Numbered from the stretch's first letter, positions 23,633 through 35,397 are shown. The stretch is 64,000 bases of DNA from Teratosphaeria epicoccoides (GCA_021401465.1 JADDMT010000077.1:79574-143573); one strand, 5' to 3'. The notes: generated by a model not told the origin, from the sequence alone. A program made the numbers and translations.

Positions 23633-23947
23633 GTTAGCCTAGTCTAGAACAGACTAATCTGGTATAGTCTAGGCTAGAGTAGTACGAGTGTAGTTTAGGC
23701 GAGGCTATACAGCTAGTAAGAGCACTAGAGATCTAGGTATAAGTTAGCATTTGCCTAGCCTAAGCTAGGGCGGCCTAGCCCCTGTTATTGTTTAAAGTCT
23801 TACTAATAGTAAATAGCTATACCCTTTAGCTGTTTGCTAAATACGCTTGTGTCTAATCCTTGCTTGCCTAGTCTAGTCTAGCCTGTTTAGATGCATTCTA
23901 GGCCCCCTAGCGATAAGGTGTCCCTACCTGCTTGTCCTTGCCCTAAG
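23633..23947. other. Spacer with CTAG-rich runs
   Basis: No coding frame or LTR is supported. Repeated TAGTCTAG/CCTAGTCTAG runs occur here and at 22977-22992. These are probably RIP-converted CCAG/CTGG-rich sequence. It ends at the A4 3' LTR. Confidence 0.35.
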
Positions 23948-24424
23948 TGTCATAAGGGTAGGTGCTAATAGCAGGAAGGTGACTAGGTGTTAGACTCGCA
24001 GAGCTGTGAAGAATATCGACAATAGCAGTTGACCTTGTAACTAACTCTCCTCTAAGTAAGAGAGGATTAAACTGAGATTAAGCACGAAGCTCCTAACTGC
24101 CTGTCCTGAAGCCATCCCTATATACTAGAGAGACAGAGCAGCTCTATTAGATCTGTCGACAGACCCGACAGATCTATGTCTATAGATCTGTAGACTAACC
24201 CTATAGATCCGAGGGTCTGTTATCCTGTGACAGATCCCTTCTCCCCTATAGGCCTATAGATCTGTAGACTAACCCTATAGATTAAGGGATCTGTCCTTAC
24301 GTGACAGATCCTTTCTCCTATGACTATGCTTATAACTCATAGTACTCCTATGACTATACTATGACTTATAGCACTTAGGACCCTCATGATCCTATGACTT
24401 ATAGTACTCCTAACACTTATGACA
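23948..24424 (-). repeat. A4 3' LTR
   Basis: 477-bp family A LTR on the minus strand. At its right edge the polypurine tract (plus-strand CTATCCCCCTCTTA, 24425-24438) marks it as the 3' LTR of a minus-strand element. Confidence 0.9.
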
Positions 24425-24504
24425 CTATCCCCCTCTTAGCCTAGCTCGTCCCTAAGCTACCTTATTAGTGCGGGGTTTCTCTTGTCATTTCCTTTTATGC
24501 CGTG

Positions 24505-25137
24505 ATGTCTTCTCTTTCTACATTACTACCTTGTGTCATCCTAGACACTAACGCCCCTTTAACGCAGAAACGCAAACGCCGCGGGAATCGAATCTATCGT
24601 TAGGGCCAGGACAGCGTGAAGTCCTGTACTTAGTGTCAAGAGTTAAAGCTCGTTTGTTAGGTACACATTTCCTTAGGGAAATGTTCGTAATGTCACTTTA
24701 GTAACTACTAGAGTTACGACACGAAGGTAATAGAGGTCGACTAGAAGAAGTTAGGCAATTAGCGGAAAAGACTTATTACTAATCTCGATTATGTAAAGGC
24801 AGTCCTAGCTAAGGCTTCGCAGAAGATAATAGAGGCGCATGTAAAGGAGATGTGTCTTTGAAAACAGTTAGACGCGGTCGACTAGGAGGTCAAGGATAGT
24901 CGCGCTCTTAAGGAGCGTGAGATTAGGGAGAATAAGGCCGAGGAACAGGCTCTCTTACAGGCTAGGTTTCTTCTTGACCTAGATCCTTTAGCGGGTCTCG
25001 CTCTTAGTCCTATAACATGGAGCGTAATAGAGGGTTTCGCTAACGCCTCATATTAGGGTTTCCTGGATGGCGTGACAGCCGAGCTAGTTGACAGCGTCCC
25101 GCAGGAGTCTAGTCGTAGCTTAGGACCTTCTTCCTAG
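24505..25137 (+). pseudogene. A4 antisense gene: Zn2Cys6-like / coiled-coil protein
   Basis: The 210-codon frame of family A read opposite to gag-pol, ATG at 24505 and TAG at 25135-25137. The length is exactly 633 nt, as in A3, A5 and A6. The cysteine cluster is present but the last Cys has become Tyr (TGC to TAC), a RIP-type change. The basic patch near residues 22-26 and the charged coiled-coil region are preserved. Several internal TAG/TAA stops. Confidence 0.68.
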
Positions 25138-27101
25138 GTTCGTTCCTTTCTCGAAACTTCGTATCTTTTGCTAACAGTTTCGCAGATGTTCTAGGGGTTC
25201 CTAGGTGTTCTCGGTACTCCTATATCCTTCCTATTTTACTAAGTACTCTCGCTGTCTGTCCTGCTAGCGAGTGTTAACAATCTTCTCGACAGTGTACTTA
25301 GGTTCTTCTACTTTAGGGTCGAGTAGTAAGGGTTCTGTTTGTAGTGCGGCGTCTAGCGCTACTTGTTCTAGCAGAGAGACATAGAACACAGGGTGTATTC
25401 TTATCTGCTTAGGTAGCTGTAACTCAAAATTAACTGGTCCCTTCTTAGCCTTAATCCTGAATGGTCCTAGTTTTACAGTGTCTAGTTTTTTACTTAGCTT
25501 GTCTGATTTAATGTGACGGCAGAGGAGATACACCTTGTCCCCCTCCTTTAGAATTAGTCCCTTAATTCTCTTACGATTCGCGTACTATGCTATGTTCTAC
25601 TAATAGAACTACAGGTCGAGTCGTGCTTCTGTTTGCAGTTAGCGTAGATGTTCTACTCGTCCGAGTGCTACTAGGTTCGGATTACTAGCTAAGACGTCTA
25701 GAATGTCTTCTATAGCTAATCTATATGCTATCTGAAAAGGCGAGAGTCCTGTCGACTCTACTAGCGTACTATTATACGCGAGTTGTGCTATTAGTAACAA
25801 CTCGACCTAGTTGTTCTAGTCTCTATTCACATAGGATCGAAGGTACTATTCTAACGTCTGATTTAGGCGTTCTATCTGTCTATCCGTCTAAGGGTAGAAG
25901 GAAGTACTTAGTCAATGTTTAACCTAGAATTGTCTCATTAGGGCTCTCTAGAAGTTAGAGGTAAACACGGATCCTCAATCTGTTACTAGGTCCTGTAGCA
26001 TGCCGTGTAGTGCTACTACCTATTTAATGAAGACATACGTAATATCTTTAGTCTTGAAGTCTTCGCGGTAAGGGATAAACTTCCTAAACTTAGTGAATTA
26101 GTTAACTACTACCATGATCCCATCGAAGAACTCATTAGTAGCGGGTTCTCTTGACTAAGGTAGTTTAACAATAAAGTCTATAGCGAGCTATTCCCATAGC
26201 CGTTAAGGTACCTTAAGTAGTCGTAGTAGCCTATATAGTTTGTGACAGCTATGCTTACTTTGTTAGTAAGTTACACATTAACAGACGTAGTCCTTAATTG
26301 CCTTACCTATCCTAGGGAAGTAATATTCTTGTCGGAGAATTTGCTTCATTTTAGACACTCCTAGGTGTCCTGCCTAAGGTACGTCATGTTAGAGGCGTAG
26401 TAGTTCCGATCGTAAAGACGTTAGCACGTATACTAATCCTTAAAACAGAAGGATTCCGTTTTCGTCTTCCTAATCCTCCTGTCCATTAATGTCGTTATAG
26501 ACAGCGAGTACAGTTAGGTCATAGACTAGCGCGTTCTTCAGGTCGTCCTGAAATTCACTAGTCTATGTGTTAGTCTTAGCTGCAAGTTAGTTAACTCCTA
26601 GCGTGCTATCGCTATTTTCCTAGAGAATAGCATGTTTCTCCTGCTTCATGCCCTTCATGTAGTTCGTCTAGCGGCTAAGTGCATCGGCGCGTGCGTTATC
26701 GGTCCCCTTGCGATAGACAATCTTGCAGTTAAAACTAGAGAGCTCCTTACTCTACCGAACCTGTCGTTAGTTTAACTCTTTCGTCGTTATAAAGTATCGC
26801 AAGTTCTTATAGTCTGTGTAGACCGTGACCTAGTGCTTAGAACCTTCTAAGTAGACTTGCTAGGCCTTGTAGGCATCTACTATAGCTAGAAGTTCTTTGT
26901 CGTAGATGTCATAATGGAGTTTAGGTCTAGACAATTTCCTCGAGTAGTAGGCGACTAGCTGTAGTTGTCTACTCGGTCCTAGTTGACTTAAGCATGCCCT
27001 GAGTGCTATGTCGGAGGCATCTGTTTCGACTGTGATAGGCTTATCCAGGTCGAATACAAGTAAGATTAGCTGATCTGTAAATCGTCGCTTAAGTTCCTTA
27101 A
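25121..27101 (-). pseudogene. A4 pol 3' half: RNase H, integrase, chromodomain
   Basis: Minus-strand pol fragment. The RNase H motif TDAS is intact at 27013-27024. Integrase follows to the left, with an unbroken 89-codon piece (25264-25533) over the integrase C-terminal/linker region and a chromodomain to about 25190. The right end is cut at 27101 by a plus-strand LTR, and no continuation of A4 (RT, gag, 5' LTR) is found in the window. Confidence 0.85.
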
Positions 27102-27571
27102 TGTCATGAGTATTAGGAGTACTGTAGGTTACAGGATCGTGAGGGTCCTAAGTGCTATGAGTTATAGTATAGTCATAGGAGTACTATAAGTCATAGGCAT
27201 AGTCATAGGAGAAAGGATCTGTTACCTGAGGACAGATCCCTAGATCTATAGGGTTAGTCTACAGATCTACAGGCCTACAAGGGAGAAGGGATCTGCTATG
27301 GGATAATAGACCCTTAGATCTATAGGGTTAGTCCATAGATCTATAGACACGGATCTGTCAGGTCTGTTAATAGATCTAACAGAGCTGCTCTGTCTCTCTA
27401 GTATATAGGGATGGCTTTAGGACAGGTAGTTAGGAGCTTTGTGCTTAATTTAATCCCCTTTCCCTAGGGGATAGTTAGTTACAAGGACAATTGCTATTGT
27501 CGATATTCTTTACAGCTCTACGAGTCTAACACCTAGTTACCTTCCTGCTATCGGCACCTACCCTTATGACA
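27102..27571 (+). repeat. Family A LTR, presumed 5' LTR of rearranged A5
   Basis: 470 bp, plus strand, TGTCAT to ATGACA. It interrupts A4 in the RT/RNase H region. It is joined directly to the integrase/chromodomain linker (27572), skipping gag and most of pol (~5 kb relative to A3 4014-9020). Its left flank (CTTAA) does not match the flank of the 3' LTR at 35875, so this is not a clean insertion. Confidence 0.85.
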
Positions 27572-27617
27572 TGATCAAGGCTAAGAAGGGACTAGTTAAT
27601 TTTAAGTTATAGCTACC
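27572..27617 (+). pseudogene. A5 pol remnant left of C1
   Basis: 46 bp matching the integrase-chromodomain linker of A3 at about 9021-9066, ending in CTACC, the target duplicated by C1 (27613-27617 and 34406-34410). Confidence 0.8.
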
Positions 27618-27784
27618 TGTCACGGGTAAACGACGTATACATAGGGGTTCATGTAGTATTCAACAAGTACGATAGAGAGAGAGGGACTATCTGCTAGCTG
27701 TCCGGTCTTTTATAGCCGGCCTCGTCAGGGGTCGCGTCGCATAGGCCCTAGCCTGTGCCAAGACTTAGGGCCTCGCCCTTCACA
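27618..27784 (-). repeat. C1 3' LTR
   Basis: 167 bp, TGTCAC to TTCACA on the plus strand, preceded by the target copy CTACC. It contains the same TATA box (plus-strand TTTTATA) as its partner. Confidence 0.93.
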
Positions 27785-27802
27785 TTACCCCCCCCCCCCC
27801 CC
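27785..27802 (-). promoter_or_regulatory. C1 polypurine tract (15 consecutive G)
   Basis: Plus-strand TTA then 15 C (27788-27802) directly inside the 3' LTR. On the element strand this is G15-TAA, an unusually pure primer for plus-strand synthesis. Families A and B have the related endings GGGGGATAG and GAGGGGTAG. Confidence 0.65.
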
Positions 27803-28141
27803 TTCTTGTTCACAGCAAGGAATCTGTTAGTTTCCTTCTAGCACATAAAGTCTAGATCACGGCTAGGCTAACATAGCTTCCTAACTTCACTTCCCTTGTC
27901 TAAGTCTACTCTACTTGTCTAAGTCCCCTCTACTCGTCTAAGTCTACTTTACTTTACTTCTTACGCTCCCTGTTCTCCTGTGCCTACAGCCTAGCCTCTA
28001 CCCGGTCTTGCTAGGTTCCTAGACTCTACTTCGCTTATTTAAATCTACTTTACTTTCCTACCTCTCTTCACTTCACTTCTATTTATCGCCATCTAAGCCA
28101 TTATAGGGGCGCTCCTAGGCCCGTGCTAGTACGTCCCTTAC
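27803..28141. other. C1 3' untranslated / antisense promoter region
   Basis: Pyrimidine-rich on the plus strand, with repeated CTAAGTCTACTYTACTT-like units at about 27895-28060. No coding is supported. It lies upstream of the antisense TATA box. Confidence 0.4.
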
Positions 28142-28150
28142 TATATAAAA
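28142..28150 (+). promoter_or_regulatory. TATA box of the C1 antisense gene
   Basis: TATATAAAA on the plus strand, followed by a pyrimidine-rich leader with several CTTTCT stretches, then Cys-rich coding traces from ~28320. It points opposite to gag-pol. Confidence 0.5.
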
Positions 28151-28289
28151 AGCGCCCTTCGCTATTACTCTTGCTTCCTTTCTCTTACATGCTTACCTTA
28201 AACTGTAAGCCCCCCTCTCTTTCTCCTACCTTCTGGCTTTTTCTCCGGGATTCCGGGCGATACTAACTAGAACTAGATAGCCCCTACAA

Positions 28290-29140
28290 TCTACTACGTC
28301 GACTACGCCCTCTAGGGCGTAGATTGCGTCCTATAATCGGTATGTTCTAGAGTCCTTGTCGTTGTGCCTAGCTTTAGCTAATGAATCTGTCTAGTCTACC
28401 TAAGCCCGCGCCTGCTAGCGCTGCGCTAGCAAGTGCCTAAACTGCAAAGCCCTATACGCGTTACTTAGTGTCTACGCAAAATGCTCCGCTAACCTAGCTA
28501 GCCCTACCCTTGCCTATGTCTCCTACGCCTCCTAGACCTGTTCCTAGGACGCTAACAGGTATAACCCGCTCCCTGTAGGGTTTTGCATGGCTAACATCGC
28601 GACAGCGCTGCCGCGCATAACGACCTGTCAAAGGTCCTTAAGGCCTAGAGGGCCTTAGGGCCTTTGCAGTTAGCGGGTCTACTGTCCGGGTATTTTCTAT
28701 TAGTGTCCTCCATGATTGCGCTGCTAACCTCGAGTAGCGTCGTAGCCTAGGAGGTCATAGGGACCCTAGGTGCCGCTGTCGCCTAGCAGGGCCTCCTGTA
28801 AGTTTATCCTATACTCTATGTGTTTCTGCGCGCTAATAGTTTAGAAGGTCTAGGGGCGTTCTACTAGCGCTTACCTTAGGTAGGCGGCGGGAGAACGTTG
28901 CTAGTAAGGGCAAGAGCCCTCGTTAGCGTCAGTCTAGCGCTGCTACGCGGGGCCCTGACCGAGAGGCCGGGGACTCTGACAGCAGCCTAGTCGGCAGGTC
29001 TAGGGGGTCTAGCGAGGGCCCCTTAGACGGCAGGGGGGCTAGCCCCGCTAGCGGGGCCCCTAGTGACAATCCTGCATGATTGTCGCTAGGGTCCTCTATC
29101 CTCGGCGTAGGGGCCTATAGCTAGGGGGGTTTTTTCTTTT
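28290..29140 (+). pseudogene. C1 antisense gene: cysteine-rich protein, heavily decayed
   Basis: A plus-strand frame holds a cluster of CxxC motifs at about 28413-28450 (C-xR-C-ASK-C-LN-C) followed by further cysteines, within ~100 codons with few stops. Beyond ~28650 the best frame changes, with a hydrophobic/Ala-rich stretch and a basic Ser/Gly-rich end to ~29140. This suggests a frameshift or an intron. Its position between chromodomain and 3' LTR, opposite to pol, matches the antisense genes of families A and B. Limits are approximate. Confidence 0.4.
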
Positions 29141-29329
29141 GTTGTATATATAGTTACCTAATGTCAATTTTCCCCCTCTAACTTTTGTCCTTCTTAAACG
29201 CCTGTACTCCTTGTTACGAATGCTAGACTCCCTTTGCTAAGTCCTACATCTCGTTTCCTTTTTCTTCTTGCCCTACCTCTCTCTAGGGCCGTTGTTGTTC
29301 TCCGCGCTTCCTTAAGTCTGCTCGAAGCG

Positions 29330-32300
29330 GTCTATTACTTTAGTGTCTATTAGGTTTTCTAGGGGCTCCTATGTAGGTTTGTAGTACCCTGACCATTTTA
29401 CTAGGACCTCGCGTCCTCTTCCCCTTCTCTTGTCTCTCGCGCAGAGTACCTCCTCTACTAACTACTCCTCGTGCGACTTAAACAAAAGGGGGTCTAGCTA
29501 TTCGTCGTCGTTCTCCTGCCTAGGCATAGGGTCTCTGCCTACTAGTCTTAGCAGGTTAGTATAGAACACTAGGTGTATATTATTCAGGAGCCTAGTCAAG
29601 CGGATAGAGACTAGTAATAATACTTCGGCTACTATGTACTTCGCATGCTTAGCATCTAAGCTTTTCTTAGGTCTCTCTGTAGTATAGTTCCGCAGATCTA
29701 GCTAGACCTTGTTACTAACTTTATAAATTAGGGCGGGGTTTTAGCGTTTATTAGCAGACTCCTCCTATTCTTGCGCGGAAGCTGCCATTATTGCTTAGTA
29801 GATTCCTGTTATGTCCTAAATCTTTCCTACAAACACCCTTGCCCTCTTGGCTGCTTTTAACAGGCTAGGCCCTACAGGGTCCTCGGTTAAAGGTACGGGG
29901 CCCTGTAATTTGTAGCTATAGGTAGCGAAGAAGGGGCTTATGCTAATTCCCGAATAATACCTCCTGTTTAGCGCTAGTTAAGCTACGGGGAGCCATTGCT
30001 TCTAGTCAGATTGCTTATAGTTAATATAGTTCCGGAGGTACGCTTACACCTCTTAGTTTAGGCGTTTAGGGCCTCTATCTGTTTGTAGGTAGTACGCGGA
30101 GCTTAACTACTAGGACACGCCTATTCCTTTACAGAAGGTCGTCTAGAAGGTGCTAGTCTAGTTAGTGCCCTAGTCGCTCGTAATAGCCGTTAGCATTCCA
30201 TAGTACTAGGCCTAGCAATCCATGAACTTCTCCGCGTATTCCTCTGCTTTCATACTAGGCATTACCTATAAAACTACGTACTTGCATAGGTAATCCTTAA
30301 TAACCTATAGGTATCGACATCCCTTGGAATCGGGCAGGTCTGTCATGAAGTCTATTAAGATCTCCTAGAAGAATCTGTCAGGAACTAGTAATAGCTTTAG
30401 TAGTCTGTGCTTGTACTCTCTCTATACCTTGTTATGACTGTAGTAGTCGTAGTTCCTTAGGAACCGCTAGACATGTTTAGACAGTAACAGCTAGTAGAAG
30501 TCGCGCCCTAGGATTATCGTCGTGGCGTCCCGTCCTAGGTGCCCGTATACTGTAGCGTCGTGCACAGACTAAATAAGCTTTGTCCTAAGCATGTCGTCGC
30601 TTTCGTCCCTAGAGTCTAAGGTCTCGCCCCTAGGCTGACTGTCGTTTGCTCCTAGGACCTATAGTTTGTCGCGGTATCGCAGGAAGCCCCTCTTGTCGAT
30701 CTTGTAGTCCCCCGCTTGTAGTTTTAGCCTCGCTCTAGCTAGTAGCGCCTAGGAGCCGCACATTACTACTTTTAACACTGTCGAGTACAGCTCGTCTTTC
30801 TCTACTATAGCTGCCTATAAGTCATTAAGGGTGCCGTCCTAGAACGGCCTAACAGGCTCCTAGTTAGAGGTCGCGGAGTTAGCGAGTTGCTATTCGTTCT
30901 CTACTATAGTAGTAGGTAATAGGCTAGTCGAGGTAATTAGTACGACGTCTCTACTCTCGTCCACAGGGTCCGGCTAACTCTCTATGACTTCTAGGTCTAA
31001 AAACCTCTTAAACCGTGATTCCTTATCTTCTGCCCCTAGCGTGTCCTGTTCTCGTCTCGACAATGCGTCTAGGACTACTCCTTCGGCGCCTAGGCAATAT
31101 ACTAAGGAGAACTAGAATTACGCGAGGGTCTCATACTACCGTATCTGCTACTTAGACAGCCGTCGCTTGACCATGAAGTACTCTAGGTTTTTGTAGTCCG
31201 TGAGAATAGTAAAGGGCCTACATGACTTCAGCTCGGGGCCCTAGAACTTAAGGCTAGATATCATGGCTAGCATCTCCTTGTTGTAGATGTTGTAATTAAT
31301 CTCCGCCTTATTAAGTTTCTGCGAGAAGAAGCCTACTAGTCTCCAGACTCTGTTGCTTTCTTGTAGGAGAGCTGCCCCTAACGCAAACCCGCTGTAGTTA
31401 GTCTCTAAAAAGGTCGGCAGCTCTAGGTTCTATTAAGAAAGGACTAGCGCTAAACAGAACTTCGCTTTTAGCGTTCTGAACGCGGACTCCTCGAGTTCCC
31501 CCTAGGAGAACGGTCTGCCCTTCCCTGTAAGCGCCGTTAAGGGCCTAGCTGTCTTCGAGTAGTTCGGGATGAACATCCTGTAGTAGTTAGCGAAGCCGAG
31601 GAATCTACGGACTTCCTTTTGTGTTTTTAGCTACTCCTAGTTACGCACGGCCTCTACCTTTTCTAGCTCGGTCCCTACGCCTTTTCTATCGGCATAGATC
31701 ATGAACCCTAGGTACTTGATATCCTTTTTGGCAAACTCGCTCTTCCTAGGGTCAAGGTAGAGGCCCCTGTCCTAGAGCTTCTAGAGTACTCGCGTTACTT
31801 TAGCGAAATAGTCTTCTCGCGAACTGCCGCTATATATGATAACGTCGTCTATGTACGCGGAGGCGCAGTCGTCTAATTCCTCGCGTAGTAGTATGTTAAT
31901 ATATCGTTAGAACGTTGCTAGAGCCCTAGATAAACCAAACGGACATACTAGCTATTTAAATGAACCGAACCTTATACGAAAGGCTGTCTTATACTCATGG
32001 CCTTTCGCTATACGGATTTAGTAGAAGGCTAACACTACGTCTACCTTAGTAAGCTACTAGGCGCCCGTGAGGTTCCTCAAGGTCTCTAGTATTAACAGGA
32101 GGGGGTACCTATCTTGCTTTGTGATCGCGTTAAGGGCGCAGTAATCGTAGCAGAACTAGAGCCCTCCTCCTAGCTTCCGGACAAAAAGCACGGGAGCCGC
32201 AGCCTCTAAGTTAGTAGGCTAAATGAATCCCTTCCCTAACAGTTCGTCTAAGGACTTCCTTAAAACAAGTAGTTCCTCCTTCGACATGCTATATAGGGGT

Positions 32301-32900
32301 CCCCACGGCAGAGCTAGTTAGGATCTGTCTAGTCCTTCGCGGAGTTCGATGCGGTAGTTAATGCTAGGGCGGTGTGGCGCTAATTTTTCCGCTTCTTAGC
32401 GGCAGAATAGTAGAGCTATGTGCCGAAGCTCTAGAGGTAGCGCCTCTCTTAACTCGTCTAGCGTTAGATATTCCTTTGCCTTTAAGGCCTCCGCAACATC
32501 CGCCGTTATAGTCGCGCATACCTAGGTAAAGTTCCCGCGGTCCTCGTATTCTCGGTAGTTCTGTCCTTCGTCTATCTACTGTCTGCTCTCCTATGCTAAT
32601 ACCGACGCCTTTCTAGTGCGGTCCGCACTTTATTGTGAGCCTTCTAGGGGTTCCCTAGTATTAGGGGGAAGGCTAGATCCTTTACTACGTATGCGTATAC
32701 TAGTTGCTAGAACCCCTCGATTTCCATCTAGAAGGCGACTACTCCTTCTACCGCGGAGTCTCGCATCGACACTATTACGCCCCTTGCTATGCGCGACTCT
32801 TTGCTTATTAAGCTTAAGCCGAGACCTTTTACTAGGTCTCCGTTAATTGTAGCGTAGCATTAGCACCCCTTATCGATAAGAGCTAATGTCCTAGTATTAT
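29330..32900 (-). pseudogene. C1 pol (decayed)
   Basis: Minus-strand pol. RT has YIDD at 31844-31855. An RNase H motif reads ETNYSGFALGA near 31370-31410, in which the expected catalytic Asp is Asn, a G-to-A change. Integrase shows IDFMTDLP near 30335-30365 and QTDRGPKRLN near 30070, where the catalytic Glu is replaced by Lys. The chromodomain EVLVKWSGYYKPT-EPLEN is at about 29350-29410. Many TAG/TAA codons. The family is a chromovirus distinct from A and B. Confidence 0.85.
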
Positions 32901-34238
32901 TTGCTAGGACTACATTAGTATAAATCAGGTTCCTGTCTATGGATCCCTTAACTCTCTCCTATCCTTCTGCTAATGTCTCTATTACTCCTGCTTCCTAACT
33001 CTAAGCGGGAGTTAATCTTTTCCCGAGTTTTTCCTCCTAGGTTCCTCTGCTATTCTATCGTCCTCTAGTAATAGCGACACTCTAGTTGTGTTAATCTAGG
33101 CTAGGGGTATAGCCGAGGCGTAGGGACACCCCTTGACTTAGTGTCTAGACGCTCTGTAACGGTAGTACAGGTTATTCTCCTAGCGTTTCTCTCTCTCTGT
33201 AGCGTCTACCTATTTGGCGCGTTGTTTTCCCCCGTTGTTTTGTCAGGGTCCTTTGCTATCATATTAGTCTCCTACGGTACAAGTTAGTACTATGACTATA
33301 TCCCTATCTGCGTCTATTCGGGATCTGACCCTAGGGTTAGGCATCTGCATAGCAGCTACAAGAATACCTTCAGAGTCCTTGTTCTTTTCCCTTAACTACC
33401 TCCTATAGGCCGCCTTGAACTAGTCGGTTGCCTTAGAGTTTGTCATGACCCTTTCGACCTCCTCTACAAACGCGTAGTAGTCCCCCTTATCTCTTACGTT
33501 TGCTATGTACATCCTGGCGGGATTCGAGAACGAATTCTTGAGGTATCTAATCTTCGTGTCATCTGTCTACTAGTCCCCTCCTGCTAACAGCAGGAGTTCG
33601 TCGAATTCTAGCTAGTGCTCGTGCTATGGCTAGCCTGCTACATGTCGGAGGTTCGTGAGCTGTTCTAGAGCTTTCGCTATCTCGTTACTATCTGCGAACA
33701 TAGCCTTAAGTTACATGAGGAAAGCTTCAGGGTCCTTCGCCCTGTCCGGGCCTCCTTTCTCCCAGAAATGGCGCATCCGGGCGCGCTAGCGAGTAGGGAG
33801 AGTGTCGTAGATTATGTTCTAGTAATAATCTACGCCTATCAGGGGTTTTATTACAGAGCGCGCCCTAAGCAAACTCCTAATATAGAGCAGGTAATCCCTA
33901 AATGACTTAGCTCTTCTATCCTACGTTAGTAGCCTCTACTCTTAGGGTCCCGTTAGTTCTATGCTAGAGTTCGCACGCGTTGCTACGGCTAGCGCGTCTA
34001 CGAGAGCCTTTAGTAGCTCCTCTAACAGGGCGCCTAGGTTTTGTCGCTATCAGGACTCCGATTCATTTAGCGTGGCCTACGTGGCTGTTAGCTTAGCCAT
34101 AATTTGCTGTTGCTAGGTGTGCATTCCCTCGACGACATGGCGCATTTCTGCAAACGCTTCCTTGTTTGTAGATCCTTCGGACACTAGGGTTAATTAGCTA
34201 GGAGACGGCCTTTCTATAGTGAAATCGATCGTACTTAA
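32901..34238 (-). pseudogene. C1 gag (decayed)
   Basis: The region between the 5' LTR and pol on the minus strand. A nucleocapsid knuckle remnant near 33150-33180 reads LYYRYRAS, where the two cysteines of a CYRC start appear as Tyr (TGC to TAC). The capsid part is readable only in fragments. Assigned by position. Confidence 0.6.
34228..34238 (-). promoter_or_regulatory. C1 self-priming primer-binding site
   Basis: The element strand reads TTAAGTACGAT right after the 5' LTR. AAGTACGAT is complementary to ATCGTACTT in the LTR (plus-strand 34286-34294). The next LTR base would also pair if one C-to-T change is undone. That LTR segment is 41 nt downstream of TATAAAA (plus-strand 34329-34335), where transcription should start. 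No tRNA-type TGG start is present. Confidence 0.6.
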
Positions 34239-34405
34239 TGTCACAGGTAAACAACATATACACAGGGGTTCATGTAGTATTTAACAAGTACGATAGAGAG
34301 AGAGGGACTATCTGCTAGCTGTCCGGTCTTTTATAGCCGGCCTTGTCAGGGGTCGCGTCGCATAGGCCCTAGCCTGTGCCAAGACTTAGGGCCTCGCCCT
34401 TCACA
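34239..34405 (-). repeat. C1 5' LTR
   Basis: 167 bp, the partner of 27618-27784, followed by the target copy CTACC (34406-34410). The promoter TATAAAA is at 34329-34335 on the minus strand, with a CT-repeat initiator region downstream. Confidence 0.93.
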
Positions 34406-34410
34406 CTACC

Positions 34411-34701
34411 TAAGCAGATGAGAATACACCCTGTGTTCTATGTCTCTCTGCTAGAACAAGTAGCGCTAGACGCTACACTACAAACAGAACCCTTACTACT
34501 TAACCCTGAAGTAAAAGAACCTAAGTACACTGTCAAGAGGATTGTCGACACTTGCTAGCAGGACAGATAGCGAGAGTACTTAGTAAAATGGGAAGGATAT
34601 AGGAGTACCGAGAACACCTAGGAACCCCTAGAACATCTACGAAACTGTTAGCAAAAGATACGAAGTTTCGAGAAAGGAACAAACCTAGGAAGAAGGTCCT
34701 A
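34411..34701 (+). pseudogene. A5 pol remnant: chromodomain
   Basis: Continuation of A5 after C1. It reads HPVFYVSLLEQ, then a chromodomain with YTVKRIVDT and EYLVKWEGY around 34530-34600, and ends as in A3 9066-9357. It is a truncated pol 3' end. Confidence 0.85.
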
Positions 34702-35317
34702 AGCCACGACTAGACTCCTGCGAGACGCTGTCGACCGGCTCGGCTATCACGCTATCCATGAAACCCTAATATGAGGCATTAGCGAAACCCTCTATTACGC
34801 TCTATGTTATAGGACTAAGAGCGAGACCCGCTAAAGGATCTAGGTCAAGAAGAAACCTAGCCTGCAAGAGAGCCTATTCCTTGGCCTTATCCTCCCTAAT
34901 CTTACGCTCCTTAAGAGCGCGACTATCCTCGACCTCCTAGTCGACTACGTCTAACTGTTTTCGAAGACATATCTCCTTTGCATGCGCCTCTATTATCTTC
35001 TACGAAGCCTTAGCTAGGACCCCCTTCGCACGATTAAGATTAGTAATTAGTCTTTTCTGCTAATCGCCTAACTTCTTCTATTCGACCTCTGTTACCTTCG
35101 CGTCGTAACTCTAGCAGTTACTAAAGTAACATTACGAACATTTCCCTAAGGAAATGTGTACCTAACAAACGAGCTTTAACTCTTGACACTAAGTACAGGA
35201 CTTCATGCTGTCCTAGCACTAACGATAGGTTCGATTCGCGCGGCGTTTACGTTTCTGCGTTAAAGGGGCATTAGTGTCTAGGATGACACAAGGCAGTAAT
35301 GTAGAAAGAGAAGACAT
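34685..35317 (-). pseudogene. A5 antisense gene: Zn2Cys6-like / coiled-coil protein
   Basis: Family A antisense frame, ATG at 35317 and terminal TAG at 34685-34687, exactly 633 nt. It overlaps the pol tail at its 3' end, as in A3. Internal TAG/TAA codons are present; length and cysteine positions match the other copies. Confidence 0.68.
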
Positions 35318-35397
35318 TATAGCACAAAAGGAAATGATAAGAGAAACCCTACACTAATAAGGTAGCTTAGGGACGAGCTAGGCTAAGAGGGGGATAG

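Larger units (their letters stand above)
27618..34405 (-). mobile_element. C1: complete 6.8-kb family C Ty3/Gypsy chromovirus
   Basis: Minus-strand element with short 167-bp LTRs (27618-27784 and 34239-34405), flanked by the duplication CTACC. The internal order read on the minus strand is gag (~34238-32900), RT, RNase H, integrase and chromodomain (~29330-29460), then a plus-strand (antisense) gene and a G15 polypurine tract. The two LTRs are near identical. Coding frames are full of TAG/TAA codons. It was inserted into the already rearranged A5. Confidence 0.93.

Noticed and set aside
22240..23790. CTAGGC-rich stretches at both sides of the gene relic as terminal inverted repeats of a DNA transposon
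   Set aside because: The two stretches do not align as clean inverted repeats and no target duplication was found; GC-rich CTAG runs are common in this RIP-affected DNA.
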